DNA of 30,157 nt, taken from positions 1-30,157 of IMG/VR virus record IMGVR_UViG_3300037245_003229. One strand, written 5' to 3'. Numbering within the stretch: the first letter of the stretch is position 1; every line of letters begins with the position of its first letter. The position numbers and the translations under genes were made by a program. This stretch comes from a virus. The notes beneath the pieces were generated by a model that saw nothing but the letters and a program-made list of their open reading frames with translations, ran no database searches and was not told the origin of the DNA. This document shows, piece by piece, positions 22,914 to 30,157 of this stretch.

Positions 22914-25900
22914 TATAAACCTCCTATTACATCCCAAACCATTGGGTCGATATACGACTTCCTGGCCATCGCGGGTGTATTGTGTAAGAACTTACTTACC
23001 GTTAACGTTACTTCCTCTATAATTTTCGTCTTCTCTACGTCAGTCAACGTTTTCCCCGCATATTGTTCTAACTCCTCAAATGCTATCCTGGTTCCATGAA
23101 ACGTTCGGTAATCCTTGATGCTGTACGCCTTATCGCCAGATAACTCTCTTAAATACTTGTTAAGGTGCTTCGCCGTTACATCTGGGAATAATTTCTCCCC
23201 AGGTTTCGAAATTTCAATTCGGTCTTTAATGAACTCAGCAAGGTGACGATCGGTAACTTCATAATGCGCGTTTATACCTTCTTTTGCAACAAAATCGAGG
23301 GTAACCTTGTTTCCAACCACCTTTGCGTGTCTATGTTCTAATGTAGTAAGGCCGTATGCTTTCGTCTTCGCATTTAAGTCGGCATTGGTACCAATACGTA
23401 TACCGGTTTCATCTTCTAATTTAAGTAACATGGCCTTCGGATTCTTCTTCAAAATATCGACTTCTACTTTTCCTCGTATGGTACCCAACTTGCCACTGAA
23501 CAACCTTGACCGCTCGAACTTTTCTCGTGCCTTAGTTGCGACGTGCTCGGCCGAATACCGGTATTGCGTCTTCCCATTACGAGCTGTTCCGATCGCCTGG
23601 ATTTTCGCAGATGGGTCGGTAGAGATTACAACATCCTTCCATGCGGGTGGTAATTTCATTGCTTTCAACCTTTTTGCGACATCACCCTGGACAACCTGGC
23701 CCTGATACATAAAAATATCTCCAGAACGGGTATAATTAGTGTTTGGATCGATAGCCGGTGCCTTCGGTGCCTTAAACTGTTCTCCCATTACTTTATCTGG
23801 TGCTGCCACCTTCTCTACGGCCTTCTTCTTCGCAACCACTGTACTATCAAGTTCTTCAAGTTCAATCTGCCACCTACCATCAACCTTCGACTTCTTCACT
23901 ATCTTAAATTTACTATTTGGTGCGAATAAAATTTCGCTTTCATCATAACCTTCTTTGACAAACTCACTAATTGGACGGCCGGTCTTTCCCCTAACCTTAA
24001 ATAACACGCCTTTTGACCACTCACTCTCATCGACAAAATTTAACGCTGTATACCGGCTTGAAGAAGTTGACATAAGACCCTTTTCAACAAAAATGCCGCC
24101 CTCTTCCAACCCATCAATAAAGTTTTTATGAACAACCGAATCATCGAACGATATACCGCGATAAGACACGCCATCGTACTTCGGAAGTTTCGAATACGAC
24201 TTTAAAAAATTATCATATTCACTCCTATTTGATTTTAACCACTTCGATGCCGGCATATCACTACGTAAATCAGCATTCCACGAAGATGAAGAACTGTCTT
24301 TTATATACGTCTCTATAATACTGCGTTCGGCCGGATCAACCGTTTTAACGAATACTTCCATATCGGCATGAAGCTTTTTCGCATCCGTAAACACTTCGCT
24401 ACTTCGGTTTACCATCGGAACTTTTGGCTTCGGTAAGTCGCTTGGATCTACCACAGTAACCCGTATCTCGTCTATATCAGATCGTTTATAGGCCGCCATT
24501 AACTCAGAATCGTCGAAAGCAGTTGTGTAGTACTTACCATCTCCCAGATCAACCACTACGATGTGCTTGCTATCCAATTCCTTTTGCAAGTCCTCGGGAG
24601 AAAGGTTTAACGAACGCTTTACTCCCGGAACCCGACCTTCCTTCTCTACGAAAACAAGGTCATCCGTTTTAATATTCTTCCTGACATGCTTGTACTTACG
24701 GTTTGCTGCCGATACATCATTCGATACGCGGTCAATTAACGCATCTTCCTGATTAGTTAGTTTATATTGTGGGTACTTCCCTTTATCAACCTCATCCAAT
24801 AAACCCGTTACACTAACCTTCGGTTTAATGACTTTTGGTACTACTATCTTCGATGGTTTCACGCCCTTTCTGATTGCGGTGCCGAACCCCTCATCGTAAT
24901 CGAAAATAATGTTTTTCGGGTACTTTGCAGCCATCTTGTCCCACCATCCAGCCGACCAATCGTTGTGGACGTAAATCTTGGCGTCTGAAGGCGAATTCTC
25001 GATAAGGTTATCGACCATTTTCGTTCCCCAGCCTGGCCGCCCGGACGATATTTCATCAACAACTATATCGCCATTCTTATACACCTTGATGGCCATGCCT
25101 GTGTGCTCTTTACCACCAGGGATAGTCACCGGGGTTCCCATTGCCTCTTTATCGCTAATCATAATGGTACGGTACTTCTGTTTCGGATCGAAAACCTTCC
25201 CTACCTTTACGTACTTCATTTCAGGAATAGTTTGAAGATTCTCTAAAATATTCTTGGTTACGAGATCGTCGGCTGCTACAGGCCACTTAGTCGAAGTTAA
25301 ATCTTCGAGACCTGCTTTTACTACACTTTCCCCCTTTAACGCAACGACGTTCTTTTTGTCAAAAACAATAAACTGGTTTCCACCTAAGAATTCGAAATCG
25401 CCGGTTCCCTCTTTCAACGTAAGTTGCATTGAATCGTAGCCCTTCTCCTCAAGCAAACGCTGTAATACACGACCATCGAGTTCCTCAACGGGACCACCAT
25501 CGTATAACTCGTCGAATATGGCGGACCTACGTTTTGCATCAACATCGTCAGCAATCATCCTTGATAAAGACCTTTCAATTCCCTCTTCAATATCTTCGGC
25601 CGAACCTTCGTAGTCAAAGTCATCTATCTCAACGGCTCTTCCACCTTTAACCTTATACGTCTTCTTAACGTTAACTTTAAATGCATGTGCATCTTGGTCA
25701 TACAAGTCTTCATACATTTTCGCAGTTCGTTTATCGGTTCCGAAGTAAGCACCATCTCCCCATAACTTATACGACCCTGGTCCTTTTTTCGTTGTATCAA
25801 ACCCAGCATCTGCGATCTTTGCGTAGCTTTTGTCCCCCGTTACATGCCAGACGATCTCATCATGTGTACTCTTAACTGCCCACTTATCGGCCTCGATGTT

Positions 25901-28900
25901 CGTCATCGATGGCTTCCACTCAACCTTCGTGGTTACAACCTCCGGGGTTACGACCTTCGGGGTTACGACCTTCGGGGTTACAACCTTCGGGGTTACAACC
26001 TTCGGTGGCGCAGGAACGTCTAAGTGCACGGAGGGTGGCAGCTTTATTACACCTTTCCCCTTTAACGCAACGATGTTCTTTTGGTCAAATACGAGTAACT
26101 GGTTCCCACCAATACTCGCAAAATTCTTATGTGTGTCTGGAATGTCGATATGTAAGGAATCATAACCCTTTTCCCTTAAAACCTTCTCCAATGCCTTAGA
26201 TCGCGTCATTCCACTGTTTACATGCGCCCCATACGACACCCCATCGACTTCCCCACCAATATGATCGATTAAATCGTTTTGTTTAACGATATTGTCTGGA
26301 ATGGCCTTTACGATCTTAGGGTTCGTTACCTTAACCCTGAATCTATACGTTTTGAAATCGGCATCCTCAAGCATGTCCTGATACATCGATGCTGTTGTCT
26401 TATTTGCCGAGAAGTAACCGCCTTCTCCAAATACCTTGAATGCCATGCCCTCTTCAGAAGCAACGTCAAAACCGCTCTTGGCTATGTCATCCATGAAATC
26501 GGGTCCGGTCGTATGATAGAATATGCGATCCTCATAGATACTACCCTTTACCCACTTCTTTACAGTACCTGGCGTCATTTCAGGTTCCCAGGGTACTTCA
26601 GGCGGCTTTACGACTTCCGGGACTTCGATGAAATCCGTATTTGCCTTCGAAACCCGTTTAAACCCCTGTTTAACGTTATAATCATCTTCTGCCTTCAACA
26701 CATCTTTCCACATCGCGTCATTTTTAAGATCCCATTTCGTCTTATATATATGCTCCTGCATCTCAGCAAACTCGGGATAATACCTACGTTGTTTCGCCCA
26801 CCCTGACCTCTCTGCGGCCCAATCGTTTTTCGCACCACTTGGAAGGTCAGGTACTTTCTCCCCCCGGACGGAACGTACCGAATTCTGACGGGTTTCCATC
26901 TTTACCGCAAACCACTTCGACTCGGCTGCTTTATCTCCAATTATACGTGCGTTATTTACCTTCTTCTGTGCTATCTCAGACAATTCAAGCCATTTATCGG
27001 CGTCAGTCATTTTTTCCCATTGACCACCACGTAATAAACCATCGTACTTGGTATAACGCTCCGACCCCATTGCCCAGAACTGCTCACCCACCGAATCCTT
27101 AGTATAAATACGACCTTCATAGTCCGAAACCCAATTACCTTTGTAGAACTTCCCATCTCCTTTATTGTAGTTACCAAGTCCACTCGTCTTCTGCTTATCA
27201 TAGAGTTTACGGTATTTAACACCATCGGCCTCATCAACAAACATGTTGGTCGACCACTTATTGCCTGCTCCTGAACCCCAATGCGAACTTTTACCACTTA
27301 ACCACCGATCAACCGCATGCCCGTACTCATGGCCAACAATCTCAGCAGTATCATCTAAATAGAATAACCTAATATTATTTCCACCATCAAAGTAAGAAGC
27401 ACGGTTAGTGCCGTGTTTACTCAGTTGTTGCCATTCGATCTTTAACCCGCCACGATCAAGTTCGAGGAATAAGCCATCATCAATGTGCGCGGTTCCTTCA
27501 TGTGTCATATCGATAATCTCATCGATTACCTTCGGATCCGTAATGGGAGGTGCATCCTTATACGTTGATGTAAATTTCAACTGCTTTCGGAGAGTGGCCT
27601 TTCTATACTTTACCCACTTCTCCGGGTCTTCTTTCTTTAAAAACGTCATATAGTTTACGCGCGCTTCCATCAAACGCTGATGCTGTGCTATCGCAGGGGC
27701 AGAGTCGGCAAAACGGATCGCGTCGTATTGTAATTGCGACCCCGGGTACTTCCACTGTTTGCGGCCTTTTTGATCCTCTAATTTAAAGAATTCATCAAAT
27801 TCCTTTTGTTGACGAATCAGTTTATCCTGGGGAGTAAGCTTCGCAACGATTATATCGTCTGCTTTATCCACTATCTTCGCTACTGAAGCCGGATTACCAC
27901 CTTTCTTTAATGCTTTTTCGATCAAAGCCTCTAACTCAGGGCGCTTGTACTTCCCACTAATCCCTAAGTCGCGTCCATAAGCACGTATATCAGTCCATGA
28001 CAATGCTTTATAGTCGGCCGGGGTAGGTGCTGGTAATGGCACCTTCGGGACGGGTGTAATCTTCGGGGTTCCGGCAATCTCTTTCAATATTAGCCGGTTC
28101 CACTCCGCCCTATTGTGTTTCCCAGTAACACCAACGGAACGGCCAAAGTTTCGCAAGTCAGTCCAACTCATTACGTCTAATTCACCTTGCGTCACCACCA
28201 TAGGTATTGGAGGTGTAATAACTGGCTTCGGTACGATAACTGTAGGTGGGTCAAGTGCGGTACGCTTATAGTAGTCCATAATATCATCGCTGATACCAGC
28301 ACGATTACGACCAAATGTCTTAATATTAAGTTCGGACGCAAGCATCTTCACTTCCTGGCCTGTTAATGGTGCAAGTGCCACGGGTGTAGGGTAGGGTCCC
28401 TTCTCAACAAGGAGTTTACGTATGGCGGCCTTATCAGCAGTCGTCATCTTCGCATACATAGCTCCTTCTTTCGGAAACCCTGCATCTACGTAGTACTTGA
28501 GGTCATCTAAAGTACGGAGGCGACCGGTACTTGGTGATACCAGCTGTTTAAACGTGACCTTTCCTTCATCCAACAACTTCATACGATTCGGCCCAATAAG
28601 GTTCATTTGGAAGCCCTTACTTTTACCTTTGAAGAAGGAACTATAGTCACCCTTATGAAACCCCACTTCAAGTATCTTGCGCCTCCCACCAGCATCAATA
28701 TTCTTATCTGGGCGGATCGTGTAGGGGCGGTAGTTCTCGCCTATTTCATCAATATCGAGCCCCAGGTCGCGGTATGATGCAGTAACCGGTAAAAGGATAC
28801 AACGACAACGGGGGTGCAGAGGACACATAGGGTGCTCATCAAAATCGTACTTATTACCATCAAGCACAGAGCAGCGTATACACGTGCCACGGCCAGTCTT

Positions 28901-29587
28901 CGTATAACCGGGTTCCAATACGGCAGACCATTTAACTTGTTTAACAATATCCGGATTAGCCTTGTAAACGTCGACCTGGGCGCGGACATTTGCGTCTTGC
29001 ACATAAGTCCTCACTAATGTCGTTAATTCGGTCTTGCTAAACTGGTTAAACTTACCTTCTAACCTCTTTACGAATTGTTGGTAGCCTTCGCCCTTCATCA
29101 TACCGGCCATGACCTCTGTTCTTAGCTGGTCCTTCATAACCTTTGTGAATTCACGGTTTACCCAATAGTTGAGTTGTTGGCCACCTACGGAAGTAGTGGA
29201 TGCTATTGATTTGAGTTGCCCTGCGGATAATGCGACTGCGTTAAACCCAGCAACTTTGCCACCAAACGACATTATATTATTCTGGGCACGCATAGCGTTT
29301 TTACCGGCTTGCGCATACACAGATTCGATGCTTTCGCCCAGTTCCGTTTGTAGACCCACAGTCATTGCGTCTAATTCGGTAATGGTGTCATCTAATCTGT
29401 TTGCAGTCCAATCGCCTATTTTGTCACCGCGTTTCGCAAAGTAGTCAACAACATCAGTCCGGGCACGATTGACGCCCAGTTGAATACGCTTTAATTCCTT
29501 TGTAGTAAACGCGTCGAGGTCATACTGCCACACCACTTGGCGCTGCAATATAACCATGTCTTTAATTTCTTCGGGTGTTAACGGCAT
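22913..29587 (-). CDS. Giant MuF polyvalent head protein with zincin, ART, GNAT-like and topoisomerase IB domains
   Basis: 2224 residues, ATG 29585-29587 after AAGGGG. Domains in order: MuF/SPP1 gp7 head domain, about 1-265, with zinc motif C236-IR-C239, H252, C255 and HPRCRC to C263; three SAP/HeH-like helical repeats near 408-445, 467-505 and 523-562; a zincin with H753-E-Y-G-H757 and probable third ligand E835; two PolyVal-like ARTs at about 1013-1178 (H1025, GGYF) and 1236-1420 (H1248, GAYF); a GNAT-like region, about 1445-1572; an R-STS-ExE ART, about 1730-1915 (R1810, STS 1840-1842, E1883/E1885); a type IB topoisomerase, about 1955-2224 (R2064, K2102, R2161, N2203, Y2212). MuF proteins sit inside the head near the portal and can carry effectors into the host with the DNA. 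The order portal-MuF-scaffold-capsid fits. The gene is intact, without frameshift. Confidence 0.88.
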   Translation of the reverse strand: MPLTPEEIKDMVILQRQVVWQYDLDAFTTKELKRIQLGVNRARTDVVDYFAKRGDKIGDWTANRLDDTITELDAMTVGLQTELGESIESVYAQAGKNAMRAQNNIMSFGGKVAGFNAVALSAGQLKSIASTTSVGGQQLNYWVNREFTKVMKDQLRTEVMAGMMKGEGYQQFVKRLEGKFNQFSKTELTTLVRTYVQDANVRAQVDVYKANPDIVKQVKWSAVLEPGYTKTGRGTCIRCSVLDGNKYDFDEHPMCPLHPRCRCILLPVTASYRDLGLDIDEIGENYRPYTIRPDKNIDAGGRRKILEVGFHKGDYSSFFKGKSKGFQMNLIGPNRMKLLDEGKVTFKQLVSPSTGRLRTLDDLKYYVDAGFPKEGAMYAKMTTADKAAIRKLLVEKGPYPTPVALAPLTGQEVKMLASELNIKTFGRNRAGISDDIMDYYKRTALDPPTVIVPKPVITPPIPMVVTQGELDVMSWTDLRNFGRSVGVTGKHNRAEWNRLILKEIAGTPKITPVPKVPLPAPTPADYKALSWTDIRAYGRDLGISGKYKRPELEALIEKALKKGGNPASVAKIVDKADDIIVAKLTPQDKLIRQQKEFDEFFKLEDQKGRKQWKYPGSQLQYDAIRFADSAPAIAQHQRLMEARVNYMTFLKKEDPEKWVKYRKATLRKQLKFTSTYKDAPPITDPKVIDEIIDMTHEGTAHIDDGLFLELDRGGLKIEWQQLSKHGTNRASYFDGGNNIRLFYLDDTAEIVGHEYGHAVDRWLSGKSSHWGSGAGNKWSTNMFVDEADGVKYRKLYDKQKTSGLGNYNKGDGKFYKGNWVSDYEGRIYTKDSVGEQFWAMGSERYTKYDGLLRGGQWEKMTDADKWLELSEIAQKKVNNARIIGDKAAESKWFAVKMETRQNSVRSVRGEKVPDLPSGAKNDWAAERSGWAKQRRYYPEFAEMQEHIYKTKWDLKNDAMWKDVLKAEDDYNVKQGFKRVSKANTDFIEVPEVVKPPEVPWEPEMTPGTVKKWVKGSIYEDRIFYHTTGPDFMDDIAKSGFDVASEEGMAFKVFGEGGYFSANKTTASMYQDMLEDADFKTYRFRVKVTNPKIVKAIPDNIVKQNDLIDHIGGEVDGVSYGAHVNSGMTRSKALEKVLREKGYDSLHIDIPDTHKNFASIGGNQLLVFDQKNIVALKGKGVIKLPPSVHLDVPAPPKVVTPKVVTPKVVTPKVVTPEVVTTKVEWKPSMTNIEADKWAVKSTHDEIVWHVTGDKSYAKIADAGFDTTKKGPGSYKLWGDGAYFGTDKRTAKMYEDLYDQDAHAFKVNVKKTYKVKGGRAVEIDDFDYEGSAEDIEEGIERSLSRMIADDVDAKRRSAIFDELYDGGPVEELDGRVLQRLLEEKGYDSMQLTLKEGTGDFEFLGGNQFIVFDKKNVVALKGESVVKAGLEDLTSTKWPVAADDLVTKNILENLQTIPEMKYVKVGKVFDPKQKYRTIMISDKEAMGTPVTIPGGKEHTGMAIKVYKNGDIVVDEISSGRPGWGTKMVDNLIENSPSDAKIYVHNDWSAGWWDKMAAKYPKNIIFDYDEGFGTAIRKGVKPSKIVVPKVIKPKVSVTGLLDEVDKGKYPQYKLTNQEDALIDRVSNDVSAANRKYKHVRKNIKTDDLVFVEKEGRVPGVKRSLNLSPEDLQKELDSKHIVVVDLGDGKYYTTAFDDSELMAAYKRSDIDEIRVTVVDPSDLPKPKVPMVNRSSEVFTDAKKLHADMEVFVKTVDPAERSIIETYIKDSSSSSWNADLRSDMPASKWLKSNRSEYDNFLKSYSKLPKYDGVSYRGISFDDSVVHKNFIDGLEEGGIFVEKGLMSTSSSRYTALNFVDESEWSKGVLFKVRGKTGRPISEFVKEGYDESEILFAPNSKFKIVKKSKVDGRWQIELEELDSTVVAKKKAVEKVAAPDKVMGEQFKAPKAPAIDPNTNYTRSGDIFMYQGQVVQGDVAKRLKAMKLPPAWKDVVISTDPSAKIQAIGTARNGKTQYRYSAEHVATKAREKFERSRLFSGKLGTIRGKVEVDILKKNPKAMLLKLEDETGIRIGTNADLNAKTKAYGLTTLEHRHAKVVGNKVTLDFVAKEGINAHYEVTDRHLAEFIKDRIEISKPGEKLFPDVTAKHLNKYLRELSGDKAYSIKDYRTFHGTRIAFEELEQYAGKTLTDVEKTKIIEEVTLTVSKFLHNTPAMARKSYIDPMVWDVIGGL
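25922..26007 (-). repeat. 15-bp tandem repeat coding for the PKVVT linker
   Basis: About five imperfect copies of a 15-bp unit encode PKVVT repeats (residues about 1194-1222) between the first and second ART-like domains. It is a flexible proline-rich linker; copy number may vary between relatives. Confidence 0.85.
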
Positions 29588-29596
29588 ACTTACCCC

Positions 29597-29803
29597 TTAT
29601 GTGGTAATCGCAAATACCGGCTTTGTATTCGTAAACGTTTCAATCGTTATATACTTCCCTCGGATGACCTTCTCTTCCCGGATAACCCATCCATTCTTGA
29701 TCTTACGGGCAGATATAGTAACTTCGCCTACTGAAGGCGCCTCTGGTACTACCACTGCCCTCTTCGTCACTTTCTTCTTTACTCGTTTCTTCTTTACTGC
29801 CAT
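29597..29803 (-). CDS. Small basic protein before the MuF gene
   Basis: 68 residues, ATG 29801-29803 after GAGGAG. The first 16 residues are Lys/Arg-rich (MAVKKKRVKKKVTKRA), then Pro-containing, then a beta-like domain (SARKIKNGWVIREEKVIRGKYITIETF). The ARKI.NGW...E pattern recalls small proteins encoded near phage portal and MuF genes. The basic tail could touch DNA (inference). It overlaps the upstream ORF by 10 nt and ends 9 nt before the MuF start. Confidence 0.65.
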   Translation of the reverse strand: MAVKKKRVKKKVTKRAVVVPEAPSVGEVTISARKIKNGWVIREEKVIRGKYITIETFTNTKPVFAITT

Positions 29804-30157
29804 GATTTCTCCTCGTTTACAAGTTTACGGAATTTAAGTGCCTCTAACTCGACGTTTGAGGGAAGATCAGCAGTTTCGTAAGACAATGATTCCCTCGTTA
29901 TCTGGCCTTTATGTTTTTCCGTTTCGTATTTTCCCCGTTTTAGTACGTTGTGGTAACCGCCTATATCTGGGTGTTTAACATCGCTTTCGCAAAACCCATA
30001 CAACCCATTCGAGTCCCCGGTGCATAGAGCTGCGTATTGAAAGACCCGTTTGCATAGTGGATGGTAATAGTCGTCCCATAGTCGGTTAATGTTTCGTATT
30101 TCGTCCCGGCACTCCCGGAACAGGTTAACTGCTGTCAATGGTAAGTAATGGGGTGCC
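29794..30157 (-). CDS. Unrecognised protein, 5' end probably beyond the window
   Basis: The frame stays open to the right edge, reading APHYLPLTAVNLFREC before the TTG at 30138 that would be the first in-window start. That TTG lacks a clear ribosome site, so the gene probably begins outside. At least 114 residues end in TAA at 29794-29796. Visible features are WDDYYHPLCKRVFQYAALC, CESDVKHPDIGGYH and a helical end (SNVELEALKFRKLVNEEK). Portal genes usually lie here, but I see no portal motif. Confidence 0.55.
   Translation of the reverse strand, partial: APHYLPLTAVNLFRECRDEIRNINRLWDDYYHPLCKRVFQYAALCTGDSNGLYGFCESDVKHPDIGGYHNVLKRGKYETEKHKGQITRESLSYETADLPSNVELEALKFRKLVNEEKSWQ

Noticed and set aside
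22913-23730. C-terminal domain of the giant protein as a tyrosine recombinase/integrase
   Set aside because: The two families share the R...R...Y logic, but PPAWKDV, QAIGTARNGKTQYRY, IRIG and YGLTTL are specific to TopIB, and the Asn nine residues before Tyr fits bacterial TopIB.
25922-26007. Short CRISPR-like array
   Set aside because: The units are 15 bp, contiguous without spacers and in frame, coding for PKVVT; it is a protein linker repeat.
26279-26806. Plus-strand open frames such as 26279-26806, 20429-20881, 14061-14417 and 6347-6751
   Set aside because: They lie opposite well-supported minus-strand genes, lack ribosome sites and show no family motif; they are shadows of the coding strand.

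Overview
The window is a block of bacteriophage structural genes. Every gene I can support lies on the minus strand, so transcription runs from the right edge (30157) to the left edge (1). No host gene, tRNA, rRNA, integrase or CRISPR array was seen. The gene order is that of a tailed phage with a long, flexible, non-contractile tail (siphovirus-like): MuF-type head protein, scaffold, major capsid protein, head-tail connectors, tail terminator, tail tube, frameshifted tail-assembly chaperone, tape measure, then a distal tail module with a DUF2163/BR0599-like protein, an NlpC/P60-like peptidase and a tail-tip protein. That distal module is also known from gene transfer agents and their relatives. 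The host cannot be named from this sequence. TAA is the usual stop codon and most genes have an AGGAGG-like ribosome binding site, which fits a bacterial host using the standard code.

Right part (22.2-30.2 kb): a 5'-truncated unknown ORF, a small basic protein, then a 2224-residue head protein. The latter starts with a MuF/SPP1 gp7 domain and continues through SAP-like helical repeats, an HEXXH zincin, two tandem PolyVal-like ADP-ribosyltransferase (ART) domains, a GNAT-like domain, an R-STS-ExE ART domain and a C-terminal type IB topoisomerase domain with all five expected catalytic residues. Three small proteins follow.

Middle (14.3-22.1 kb): scaffold and major capsid protein, tandem terminator hairpins, a tiny charged protein, four connector/neck/terminator proteins, an inserted family 2 glycosyltransferase, the tail tube with a structured terminator, and a lambda-like G/GT pair made by -1 frameshifting on GGGAAAG.

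Left part (1-14.4 kb): tape measure, distal tail proteins, a tail-tip reading frame of 1300 codons broken by one in-frame TGA, a small fibre-like protein, a 1308-residue fibre with three DUF2341/LamG-like repeats, a zinc-ribbon protein, and a 3'-truncated HTH-metallophosphoesterase.

The most notable items are the topoisomerase IB at the end of a presumably injected MuF protein, the single TGA at the edge of a lectin-like insertion in the tail tip, and a beta-rich module shared by the tip and fibre genes. Genes are tightly packed (many TAATG or ATGA overlaps) and no stretch over 300 bases is without a gene. The longest non-coding stretches are 22059-22238 and 19887-20049.
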